From Letharia columbiana (Eukaryota; Ascomycota; Lecanoromycetes; Lecanorales; Parmeliaceae), in assembly GCF_014066305.1 (NCBI RefSeq), contig NW_023501056.1:584501-648500 (forward strand): DNA of 64,000 nt. The letters are read 5' to 3'. The translations under genes were made by a program, and so were the position numbers. Below, piece by piece: positions 22,891 to 33,211 of the stretch (position 1 is the stretch's first letter; each line of letters begins with the position of its first letter). A model generated the notes under the pieces. It had not been told where the DNA came from. It was given only the letters and a program-made list of their open reading frames with translations, and searched no databases.

Positions 22891-23006
22891 CAAATCATAC
22901 CCCAAGCAATGGCAAATTACCGAATCATACCCCATATTTGGGTGAAATTTGGTGTAGGGGTATGATTCGGTAAGGATCCATACTTTTGGGGTATGAATTA
23001 GTAATT
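22891..23006. repeat. Nested inverted ATCATACCCC motifs
   Basis: An exact 16-bp inverted pair (TACCGAATCATACCCC at 22918-22933, GGGGTATGATTCGGTA at 22957-22972) is flanked by an outer, diverged pair (AAATCATACCCC ending 22903; GGGGTATGAATTAGTAA from 22988). The core motif thus occurs four times in about 110 bp, two in each orientation, and can form a cruciform. It sits just upstream of the truncated 5' end of the NACHT-ankyrin pseudogene. Confidence 0.85.
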
Positions 23007-23170
23007 CGCCCCTGTCGGGTGCACTCTTTCTCATCATAGATGTCCCATATCAGGGTGGATTGCCATGTAGTGCACATGATGTCCCGCACATGATGTCCTT
23101 TATTCTACTATCTTCGCGTCCATTACATGTGGGATACCTAACAAGAAGATAGGAAGAGCATATTTTGGAA

Positions 23171-23740
23171 GAGAACGCAGCAAGAGTCATCCATCAGGGG
23201 CGAATATTCTGTACGAAGTCGTACAATTTAGGCCCGGTGCCAAGAAAAAGAGACATTGTCAATGAAACTGTCGTTCGACCTACAGGGGAAGTGTCCTTTG
23301 TTCGTTGCGGAAGTTCTATGATTAGGAACTCTGTCACAAACATAAAATAAGAAATGAAGAAAACTAGCTCTAAGAGCTTAGATCCTTCTATTCTAACACA
23401 CTATTATGGTTATCAGCCAGACTAAACTGACGTTTGTAGTAAAAAACGACTTGATTAAAGGGTAGTCGAGGCACAGGTTACCTTTATTCGAACCGATAGT
23501 TAGGTTAGATTTGTTTGTTGCACAAGTGTCGTAATTTCCTGACGGCGCATCTTTTGAGATTTAGAGAAGTTGTCTCTACGTCTAACTTTTACTGTACCCT
23601 CTTACAATGTTCTTTGACGAGAAGAGCCGATCTGTTCTGGTCGATAAAGAATGTGCACAAACGAAGAGAACGAGGGGTTTCTCCCGTTAGGATTTAGAGA
23701 ATCTGACATTCCCTCTATGCATGACTTTTGCTACATTCTC
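23171..23740. mobile_element. TIR element copy (about 570 bp)
   Basis: The left end GAGAACGCAGCAAGAGTCAT (23171) and the right end ATGCATGACTTTTGCTACAT...CTC (23717-23740) are inverted copies of each other and of the ends of the element at 24943. The interior shares the AAGAGCCGATCTGTTCTGGTC segment. It is about twice the length of the 24943 copy, so it may carry a nested insertion, or the shorter copy may be an internal deletion. No coding frame. Confidence 0.65.
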
Positions 23741-24684
23741 TTATGTCGCTTAGGGTCCGGAAGTCCTTAGCTGGGGCCGTAGCTTTCCTATGTGCATTTG
23801 CCTGTACTTTTCTTCCAAGATCGGGAGGATGGCCCTTGCCCGGCTTTCCAGGCCAGAAGCTATCACCATCGCAGCCGGAGGATCATCCCACGCTCGCACC
23901 TGGCAGAGTTGGGTCAGTATCCTGCGCACTCGGGCTGTTTATGAACTCTGCGGATTTGCGAGCCTGTGTTGATAGAGTTGTCCCGGTACGGCCCAAAGAC
24001 TGGGGGGCGGGAATAAGGCGGATCGGCAATTTTGAAGGATGCAATAAATAGCGGTACTGGTACCGGCAAGAGTTGGAAGGACGACAGGGGCGAAGGAGGC
24101 TGTAAACTCATTGCAGAGGGTGCTGAGTTGGCCGCAGCCGTTGCTCATGATCACTGAGTAGAAGACGGCGCCGATGGTTGGAGATTGCCTTCGTACCTCG
24201 GTTAGTGGAGAGTGTGGTGAAGAATAGTGGAGCTTACTACAAGAGCAATTCGGCGAAAATAAAAGGTGTTGGTAGGATGTGAAGTGTAAAAAGATAGGCT
24301 GTGTTTGAGGATCCTTGAGGATGGTAGATAATGGACACTGACTAGGGCTTGTTATAGTCTGCCCAGAATTTTGGAGTGCCAGAGGGAACTGACGACCACT
24401 GCATTTTCGGCATTCGAGGAACAATCTTGAAGCAGGACAGCAGGTTCTGTAAGCTTCGTAGTGGGCTGAGACAACATATTAAGATAGGGGGCCAGCTCCA
24501 ATATTGCAGTCAGCAAACAGGAACATGAGGCTGTTGACAAACATGAGCGCCATGAGTACCCAGATGAACGCCATGTTTGAGTGGCTGTCAAGTGTTGAGG
24601 CTACGCAGCATACACATAGGGAATTTCGAAGCCTCCAAATTCTGAGAGGAGAAAGCTCTCTTTCTTTTCATTTACGCGAGTATT

Positions 24685-24930
24685 TGGGTATCGATGAGAA
24701 CAAAACGGCTCTTCCGATCAAAGGATAGTACACCTAAGGGATAAACAATTCCCTTGCAGGTAAAATGAAGATTTCTCAAGTAAGATTTCGTGAACATGGG
24801 CTGGGTTTTTTGGCACCGCACCTAAAATGTAGTATTCCTTTGGCTTCTCTCTTGCAGGTAAAAGGACGATTTTCAAGTAAGGTTGGTGGAAATCGCCACT
24901 TTCTTCTGGGACCGCGCCTGAACTGTAGGA
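24685..24930. repeat. Reverse-oriented element fragment and tandem duplication
   Basis: Around 24690 a segment (GGGTATCGATGAGAACAAAA) is the reverse complement of the interior of the TIR element at 24943. Next to it, a block of about 80 bp is present twice: 24751-24832, starting CCTTGCAGGTAAAATGAAG, and 24850-24929, starting TCTTGCAGGTAAAAGGACG. Both blocks also resemble, in reverse, the TTTTACCTGCAAGGAA segment at about 25070. Confidence 0.55.
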
Positions 24931-24942
24931 CTACTAAGATTA

Positions 24943-25229
24943 GAGAATGTAGCAAAGTCATGCATGCATGACGAATATTTTGAACGAAGTTGTTGAAGGA
25001 GGGAACAGTTCAGGCGCGTTGCCTGAAGATGTTGATATTTTTTCCGAACTTTCCCTAAAAAATTGTATTTTACCTGCAAGGAATGTGTTTCAAAGCACTC
25101 GATCTGAAAAGCCGATTTGTTCTGATCGATACCCACAATAACATGCGTAAATGTAGAGGAAGAGCCCTTCTTCCTGTTGAGATTAGAGGGGTTGAAATTC
25201 CTTTTATGCATGACTTTTGCTAGGTTCTC
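24943..25229. mobile_element. Short TIR element (MITE, about 287 bp)
   Basis: The left terminus GAGAATGTAGCAAAGTCATG and the right terminus, reverse-complemented GAGAACCTAGCAAAAGTCAT, form inverted repeats of about 23 bp. A TA dinucleotide lies directly left of the element, and another lies one base beyond the right end, hinting at a TA target-site duplication (Tc1/mariner-like), but this is not certain. No coding capacity. Related copies are at 23171 and 19202. Confidence 0.7.
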
Positions 25230-25589
25230 GTACACGTGTGGAATTGCACACGCATTCTGCGAATGGTTGCAACTGATCGGTGGTTCGCATCTCACAGTCA
25301 CCTGCAGATTCATTGAAGATGAGACAAAGTGTGCAGGCTACCATAAAAACAGGTGCAGCGCCGAAACCCCGATCTGCTGAGCTCCTTTCCCGTCTCCCTC
25401 GCTGATGCAACGATTTCATTGGACAACGATCCTTGATAGAAGCGCTGATAGCTATGTATCCCTTACAGGATCATAATAACTCACTTTGCTAGTGGAGTCC
25501 TGTGTGTTTGCGGTGGGTGAAGACTCGCTGACAGACTCGGTTGCTGTGACTAGCTCAGCATAAGACTCAGAGACGTGCATGGAGGACGA

Positions 25590-25972
25590 CTAACTCGGTT
25601 TTACCTTCCGCGCTTCCGCTCGCCTATTCCTTTGAAGCTGATACAATCGCCATTCGAGGGCGGGCTCCACATCTCTTCCGGTGAAAAGCCCTTTTTGAAA
25701 ACATAGCTCTTTCAGCTGACGTCGAAGAGCAACCTTGACATTAGGTTCCATCGAGCCCCAAGCGCATATCGTATCAATCCCCAGTTGATCATGAAAGTCT
25801 TTAGAAAGACGCTTTGAAGAAATATTAACAATAGAAACTAGCCATCGGTCAGCTAGATACTTACTAAGAACTGCTGCCAAACGTCTCGATCATGGACGCT
25901 ATTCGAGAGGCCCAAGAAAGTCTGAATCTTGGATGATGACGCCCTGATGATAGTTCCCTCCCATTGATTCAT
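25590..25972 (-). CDS. Small two-exon gene of unknown function
   Basis: Exon 1 is 25972-25865 (starts MNQWEGTIIRASSSKIQTFL) and exon 2 is 25811-25590. A 53-nt phase-0 intron separates them, with a perfect GTAAGT donor, a CTGAC branch-like motif and an AAG acceptor. The product is about 109 aa, charged and mostly helical (VALRRQLKELCFQKGLF, EWRLYQLQRNRRAEARK), with no domain I know. A second GT near 25604 leaves open further 3' exons. The ideal splice signals and the frame extending upstream to an ATG favour a real gene, although it sits in a repeat-rich island and may be decaying. Confidence 0.45.
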
Positions 25973-26772
25973 TTCTCAGACGAAGTATCTTGGGTTGCAC
26001 AAGGCGCTGTTACCTCGGCAGATGTTGGAGTCTTGATTGCTGATGTGTTATCGATAGATACCTAGCGTGGGAATCGGTAGCGTTTCCTCTAATGCAACTA
26101 ACGCTGCTAGTGCTGCTTATCGCTCGAATTGGGAGCGAGGCTGCGAGCTCGATGAGGGCGAGTCCAAAAACGCGTTAGACTTACATTTGTCATCGTCTAA
26201 GTATTCCTCACGATGGATCTGTGCGTTGACCCCGGAAACCTGTCATTCCCGTCATTGATCGGTCGTCTATAATAGCTTCAAGAAGAACGTAAAACAAGGG
26301 TACTTTTGCTCAATGATGCTGCTGTCGTCGATATCTGTGGGATTGGTAATACTCTGATTGCCGCTCTCTTTTCGCACCTTGGCTAACAAACATCCACCAC
26401 GATACCCTCTTTGACTCCTGCCGCCATCCTTGTAGCAGGGCAGGACAATCCGGTGAAAAAAGACCATCTAAACCCATCACCAGCTGCGCTACTCTCTGTT
26501 TCAGTTGTCCTCCGATGCATCGTGACATACACTTTTTAGTGAGCCAATGGCGTCGATCGCACATAGGGTTAGACGTATGGGAATGCGCAGAAAGCGAGAG
26601 TCTGTACCGATGCCTGCGCGTGCAATGATGGGAGCCATGTACTTCTACCCATTCCTTAGAGGGGTATAAACTTCCGTCGCCAGTCACCTTGTTTACCAAG
26701 CACTAAAGCGAGTGAAAGCAAACGTTATATGTACCATCGCCAGATCATCTAGAGGGTGAAGACTAGCTGAAA
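25973..26772. other. Intergenic, nothing assigned
   Basis: Overlapping short frames on both strands (for example minus 26310-26699) show no domain. I see no repeat or RNA gene. Confidence 0.35.
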
Positions 26773-27312
26773 TCAAATCTTAACCTCCTCAACGGTACCA
26801 TGCGTGACGTCGTAGATGTACCCAAAGACTTGAACATCTAGAAACGGAGAGACTTTAACAATGCCCATATCATGCCTCACACTCTGATGCACGTCTTTGA
26901 ATAACTCGAATTCCATGCCTTCAATCTCTTGTGCCTTCTCCGGCGCCCTCCCCTTCAACCTCGCTCTAATTGACTCGTCACTAGTATGGACCAAGCCACA
27001 ATCAGTATGATGCACCACAATCACAGTCCCCACGACTAGAAGATCATCCAGAATGATGATGCTTCGCAAAGCATCCGCATTCACGCGGCCACCGGCGTTG
27101 CTGATGAGAACGGCGTCTCCAGGCTGCAAGCCAAAGAATTTACGTGGATCGACACGCCCATCGAAGCATGAGATGATGGTGATGCGAGGGTGGACTGGGG
27201 GGTTGGCAAGGAGCTTGGTGAAAAGGGGAGCAGGTTTGTAAGTTTCGGCGAATGTTGCGTTCCGTGAGAGGAAATTGGCGACTCGACTGTCTTCGGGTTC
27301 TTCTTCAGGCAT
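26773..27312 (-). CDS. Beta-class carbonic anhydrase
   Basis: Single exon, 179 aa. It has the beta-CA zinc and catalytic motifs: C49-F-D51-G-R53 (CxDxR) and H102-T-D-C105 (HxxC). These Cys/His/Cys residues bind Zn2+, and Asp51-Arg53 is the conserved dyad. The remaining fold markers (DAVLISNAGGRVNADALRSI, FGYIYDVTHGTVEEV) fit the short fungal/bacterial-type beta-CA. The enzyme interconverts CO2 and bicarbonate. No mitochondrial or secretory presequence is evident, so it is probably cytosolic. It is isolated next to the repeat island and there is no cyanase gene nearby. Confidence 0.92.
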   Translation of the reverse strand: MPEEEPEDSRVANFLSRNATFAETYKPAPLFTKLLANPPVHPRITIISCFDGRVDPRKFFGLQPGDAVLISNAGGRVNADALRSIIILDDLLVVGTVIVVHHTDCGLVHTSDESIRARLKGRAPEKAQEIEGMEFELFKDVHQSVRHDMGIVKVSPFLDVQVFGYIYDVTHGTVEEVKI

Positions 27313-30300
27313 CCTTAGATTGGTAATTGGTCTTTACGTGTGGGATCAGGATGAAAGCCGGAGAGATCTATTGAGATGATTTGACCGAAAGATTCAGTAT
27401 AATGGTGGCACTGTCTATCATACAAATAGGTCAGGATTGGAAATCCTTCGGAGTTACCGTAGGACCGTTAAGGCCGCTGGTTTCATACATTCCCTTGACT
27501 GCAACTAGATGGAGAAGATCTCATGCATGGTTGCCGTACGTTGTCCAGCGACCAGGTATCAACAAAGTTTCATGCTCTTGAGGCCAGGCAGCTGGACCGA
27601 AGCAACGCTTTGAGAACTGCCTCCTGTGGGGCTAGCGAGTACATAGATGTATCTCAATCACTTCTCTTAGCAGGGTTCCAAGCCTTGGAAACTCTAGCAC
27701 AGGCTCTTCGCTGTCAAATATGTTTGTTGATGGCCGAGCAAGCCGGTCTGATATGATGCTATCTTATGATGGATCTTGCATGATCTTGGGGAGTCGTCCT
27801 ATTGGGCCGCCTTGAAGGTCAGCTTCAGGAAATAAATAGGACTCAGGTGCTGGATAATAGGATCTAAGGGCAGCAAGTCGACTATTATATACGCAAGAAA
27901 GATCACCCTAAAAGGTATCTTATGTGGTCGTCAGAAAGTTGATCACGTGCAGGCGCGAATCGGCAAAACGCGCTAAACTCACAATCGCGCTAAGACCAAC
28001 CTCCTGCCTCCACTTCCTCACAGCAACTCTCTTCACAAGCAGATGGCATCTTTCTCTTCAACTTCGATCACATCCTCATCAATCATCCTACCACCCTCCA
28101 GACCAACCCTCACCATCAACCCCACCTTTACCACCCCACCTCCTCCCACCAACGCGCCACTCCCTCCAAACATCTCCACCTCCCAATCTCTCGCTCCTCA
28201 GGAGCACAAACACAACACGCAGCGCACCCTCCCAACAGTTCCCCGAGACTCATCTTCCGCTCGTCGGAATGTCTCCACGCCCCTCGCACGCACCTGCGCG
28301 CGTCCTTCCGCCGCCCCCAAATCCTCGAGCCTCACAGCACGGTCTCACATGAGCTTTTATCGCGGTCGGATTGCACGAGTGTGCTGCCTTCTCTCTCGGG
28401 GGAGGGTAAAGGGTAGTGCGGGGAGGATGGGTTTCGGAACTTAACCCTAAGTTTTCGTCGGTTGAGCAAATAAATATTGCAAGTTTCGCGAATATAGCTG
28501 TCGGGTTCGTGACTAGCTTTTCGATGCTTCTTTGATACTTTGCCTGAGGGTGGAGTGGACCGGGGCGGAGAGGAGTGAAAGCGGGCTTGGACGTCCAGAG
28601 CCCGTGAGGGCAGTAAAGGGGGATACGAAGCGCCGTAATTGGGAAGATCTCTGGATGGGGACGCGCTTTTAGTATCTTTCGCTGGACATCATGCTCTGGT
28701 AATTTACGGGATATTTTGTTGAAGTTAGGGCCGAGGGAGGGCGGAAGACAGTGGGTGGGATGAATCGGGCACCACGATGTTGTGGTTGTCTTTGAGATCT
28801 TCGTGGTCATGTTGAAAGATGTCGAGCACGTCTTTACTTCTACGGTGGTAATTGCCTTACACGAAGGTTGCGTTACACATACATTTCGAGCCTCGGTTCA
28901 CCCACAGCAAAGACCCACTCGCCGGACGTGCTCTCCTTCATATGTTCCCACGGCCTCGGCCTAGAACATGAACGGCTTGCGCAGCGAAGTCTACGCTTAC
29001 AAAAAGAAATGTCATGTGTCTTGCAGCCGCTCTCAGCGCTTCTGCCACCCCCGGTGCCAGCACTGCAGAGCTCATGGCACGACGTCACGCTCCGATAAAT
29101 TGTCAATCATACGAAGACCTCTCGCACACATTCCCTACACCCCGCAAGGGAACTCACTCTCCACTTCCCCTCCCCACTCCTTGCTCACAAGACCTACGCC
29201 ACGGCACCAGCCACCGGCCTAGTCGCTGCCTCAAAACAGCGTGTCCCGACCAGTCGCGTCAATCATCTCCCCCTACGATCTGCGTAAGGGTATCGATCGA
29301 TGAGCGCCGACATCAAGTCGTCTGCACTACGTGCAGGCCGAATACCTCCAATAGGAGATGGAAGCGGTTTTTGGAGATGTACTTTGTTCGCTTCATACAA
29401 TGCCCCTCTGCTGTCAAAGGCGGAGGCGGAAATCAAAGACTAGTCTCTGAGGGTACTGCAATTACACAAAGAGAGATTTGGGAGAGAGATGGGGGTGGAT
29501 GTGAAGGTGGTCAGTTGTGCAGTAGGAAGGATGGGGTCGGTGAGGAGGCTGAGGGGTGGGATGACGGCTTTTTGAATGAGGTGTGTCATTCTGAGTCAAG
29601 GTTGCTGACTGCCTCCAAGAACAATTGGTGATGGGAGGCCTTCAGTCTAAGCCAACGCCTTCACAAGAACTCTCTTGCAGAAATCGTGGACGCTCAGCCT
29701 CTCTCTCATTCTAGCAAATTCCAGAGATTTCAGCAGTCACCATCGACCCATCCCCTCGAGTCACTCGCGGACACCACCCCCATCACCGTTCAGACTCGGC
29801 ATGGCGGCTCTCTGGGACATGAAGTATGTCTTCCTTTCCGCCTTGGGATCCGGCCTCGTCGAGCTCAGGGATCACAGACACCAGGACGGGACCTCTCTCG
29901 CGTGAGGATCAAAGCTTAGGCTTGTCTGTCCCTGGCCGTCTGCCTTTTGCGACGCTTGGTTGGGTTTCTCGGTGGAGAGGCGGCGTGTGGAACGTTTCGG
30001 AGTTTCAAAGTGTCGGAGATGAGCGGCGGGTGCTGGGGCCGTGAGGGGCAATGATGATGGTTTGTGCGTTGGTACTGGGAGGATGCTGGGTGGAGGAGTG
30101 GTTGGGTTGAAGCGGTGGATGCGGGGTGGGAATGGGGAGGTGGGTGGCGGTGGCGGGGTCTCTGGGTGAGGGAAGAAGTGATGGAGGGCCGAGGAGGCAG
30201 GTGCTGCTGTCTCTACTTTCGGGTGGGGATGGCGGCGTCTTTTCATTTTATAAGTCTTCCAATTCCTTTGTGCGAGTTTGATAGGACTGACTATGCGGCA

Positions 30301-30558
30301 GCATGAATGAAGTGTCTGAGAGTACAGCTAGGCTAAGGGATTTATATCGAACTGGGTGGCAGACTGTTTCCAGAGAGTCATAAGTTTATACCCGATATGT
30401 TTTCGAAACAAGAATAAACTCTCAAATGCTCAACATGTACCGAAAGGAAGATCGAGATTGGGGAAAAGGTGATTTTAGCAAAAAATCAGAGCGAAAATGT
30501 ACCCTGCAGAAAGTCGATTTGATTCATTGAGACGAAGAGCAAATTCAGGAAGCGTTCC
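27313..30558. other. Large gap without assignable gene
   Basis: Several plus-strand frames (28043-28444, proline/serine/threonine-rich; 29014-29631; 29686-29919) and GC-rich minus frames (29872-30246) are open, but none shows a domain, a clear intron set or plausible codon structure. A GGGTGG-rich stretch runs from about 30060 to 30180. A rapidly evolving or disordered gene could hide around 28.0-28.4 kb, but I cannot support one. Confidence 0.35.
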
Positions 30559-32662
30559 TCAATGGGCAAATCGGAAGTCAAGCCTAGAAGAGACGCATCC
30601 ATCAGTCCCACAATACCAGCACAAGAAGTGCAAAGATCACGTACCGTTTATTCCCCTTATCGGTCGTCGTTTCAAGATACCTTTGCTTCTCCCAAGCCGT
30701 CATCGCATCCCACTTTTGCCGGCGCGAGCTTGCAAACCATTAGTGCATCAACGCAGAAAGAATGAACGATGGACATACCGGTTCTTGGCCACATAGAAGA
30801 CTTTTGCGCCGATGAAAAGAACCATGTTGTAGACACAGATTGCAATCAAGACTTTATTCCCTGTGCGGTAAAGAGGCTTGTCGTTGTTACGATAGATCTA
30901 GAAGACATGTCATGTACATCAGCCACAACGAACAAGCTCGCTCGTTACGACATAAAGCGCGATGAACGATGCACTCACATTCGACCCAATCACACTGCTA
31001 GCCTGCACACACATGTTATACAGCGCCGACGCCACGGTCCTCGTCCTCACGGATCCCGCATTCCGACTCGTGATCGCGACGATGATGGCGTGCACATAGG
31101 GCGCGCCCACAAGCAGCGTGCTCAGCGCCCATTTCACCCACGGCCCCGTGTGCCCGGAGATGGTCTCCAAGGCGATCAGGACCGGCAGCGCCCAGATCTG
31201 GCTGACGAGACCGGTCAGGAAGCGCTGATCCGTCTTCTCGGACACCCAGGTCCACCAGAGCAGCTGCACGATGAAGAGCACGTAAGCGGGTATGGTGAGC
31301 AGGTTGGTTTCGAAGGTGCCGAAGCCGGCGGCCTTGAGCTGAAGGGTCAGGTACTGCGTCATGGGGTAATTCGGTATCAGCCAGGAGAGGCCGAGGAGGT
31401 AGATGGGCCACATGTCGTAGTCGGTCAAACTGTACCAAAGTGCCTTGGGCGACAGCGCTTGACGGTTGTGCATGTCGCCTTTGCTGGGATCGTCGCGAAT
31501 GATGCGGTTGACCATGATGAGTTCCTCGCGCTCGTCGAACCAGCCTTCTTTCCCCCGGAACCAGCTCTTGGTCTGGGTCGGCGACGGGGGCAGGTATAAG
31601 AAGGAAATAAAACCAATGCAGCCGGTGAGGAGACCCTCTGCGCATTATTCGGAGTCAGCTTTGCTTATACGAGGTAGGCAATGGAGTTGCGAGCCAGATC
31701 TCGGGAGTAGACAGGTCCTTTTGCTCCCGAAACATGTCTTGCGACTCAAATTCAATACCAACTGGAAAGATCGGCTCCGAAATGTACGTACCTAGGGCGA
31801 AGAGCCAGCGCCAGCCCGCGAGGCCGTGGTGGCCGCGCAGGTGGAGGATGCCGAAGGCGAGGAAGGCGGAGACGATGCTGGTGAACTGGTAGGAGACCCA
31901 GAAGAAGCTGAGGCGGATGGGCAGTTCGAGGCTTGTGTAGAAGTAGCTCAGGTAGAGGATGTTGTCGGGGATGAAACCGCCTTCCAACAAACCCAGCAAT
32001 GCTCGACAAGCGAAGAACGAGGAGCGTCCGCTGAGGAAGGCTTGCATGCTTGCAACGATCGACCAAGAGACCATCTGGACCGGGATCCAGCGGTCAGGAC
32101 CGAGCTTTTTGGAGATCAATTGGGATGGCAGTTCGGCGCAGAGAAAGCAAATGTAGAAGATTGTTTGCCCCGTGTTGTAATCGTCTGTGTTCATCTTGAG
32201 ATCGTTGAGCATGTCATCGGAAAGGGCTTGGGATATATTGCCACGATCGAGTTGAAGTGCAAAGAACATCAGGCAAACCCAGGAGCAGATGCGGAGATCC
32301 AGCTGGATAGATCAGCGTTGGGCGATTCTGTTACTGACGGTGTTGGAGTGTGCACACACCTTGCGCACCAGTTTTTTCTCCTCCTTGGGCTCCCATTCGA
32401 AAGTTGGGTCGTAACGATGTTTCCCTTCATAGTCCTCAATCGGCGTGTAGAACGTTTCATTACCGAATGTTTCAAACGTTGCATTGTGCTTCGACGGGTC
32501 AATGCCATGGCCTGTACCGGGAGAATGGTCGAGTGTTTGGTGTCCCTTAAACGCGTCCTTCTCCAGACTGCTACTAGTCGAGGAGTTGCCGCGCGCTCTG
32601 GATAAAAGAGGGCCAACAGCGATCTCTCCAGAAGCTTTGATGTCCGCGTTGGTTATACTCAT
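30559..32662 (-). CDS. MFS permease, anion:cation symporter (allantoate permease/SEO1-like)
   Basis: Six exons on the minus strand: 32662-32360, 32302-31792, 31637-30979, 30897-30779, 30728-30645 and 30583-30559. The product is about 566 aa. The last exon encodes only LDFRFAH. Features of the ACS/Dal5 family are FALQLDRGNISQALSD after TM1, FFACRALLGLLEGGFIPD, and the C-terminus GNKRLDFRFAH seen in many fungal members. It has a long hydrophilic N-terminus (about 100 aa) and roughly twelve membrane segments. The substrate is not shown by sequence. The divergent neighbour at 33212 is a sulfonate dioxygenase, and yeast SEO1 of this family is sulfur-linked, so uptake of a sulfonate or other organic sulfur compound is the best inference. 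Confidence 0.88.
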
Positions 32663-33211
32663 GATGCAGAAAGATGCGCTCAGGCGGAGTCTTCTGGCTC
32701 AGTAGCATTGCGCCTTTTCAAGGCACGACTACATATATACGAAGCCATTGCCACATCTGAGGCCTGCAGACACCCACTATAAGCGGTTGAATGATGCATT
32801 GCGATAGAACAATTGCACAATACCTGCAGTATTTTACATGCAGGTTACATGCGAGACGATATTCAGTTTGGCTGATTGGATGGGGCACGAAGCACGCCAT
32901 TCCGGCTTGCGCGATAAGATTGGCAGGTCCTACAACGAACGTCATGTCCGCTGCACCTGTCAACATTTCCACCAAGGAATTCCGGCAAAGCACGCAAGTA
33001 TTCGCAATATCTTATCATCCAATGATGCACTGATCGACGCATATTCACCTTCTTGTTCAAGAATCGGGCAATCCATGCGACCTCTTCAAGCGATTGATAT
33101 AAGCCCACTCTTCAACGACTGTTCTAGGTCCATCCTCTTTACTAGGGAAACAAAGCCACCATTACGAAATTTGAGACAAAGAAGCAAGCATAGTCCGGCG
33201 CAAATTTCACA
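32663..33211. promoter_or_regulatory. Shared divergent promoter region
   Basis: This 549-bp region separates the start codons of the divergent permease and dioxygenase genes and must contain both promoters. GATAAG (32913-32918) and its complement CTTATC (33011-33016) are candidate GATA-factor sites. No convincing CYS3/MetR palindrome was found: two ATGATGCA motifs are only partial matches. Co-regulation is inferred from layout. Confidence 0.5.

Noticed and set aside
24490..24590. Minus-strand hydrophobic segment (MAFIWVLMALMFVNSLMFLF) resembling one helix of a PTH11-like receptor
   Set aside because: Only one helix in 31 codons before a stop, and neighbouring frames give no second matching segment. 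Too little to call a relic.
26310..26699. 129-codon minus-strand frame before carbonic anhydrase
   Set aside because: No domain, irregular composition and no plausible splice partners.
28043..28444. Ser/Thr/Pro-rich plus-strand frame, possible small protein
   Set aside because: Low-complexity coding look comes from pyrimidine-rich DNA. All three frames are open and no conserved motif appears.
32663..33211. CYS3/MetR binding site in the sulfonate module promoter
   Set aside because: ATGATGCATT and ATGATGCACT match the ATGRYRYCAT consensus only partly, so no site is claimed.
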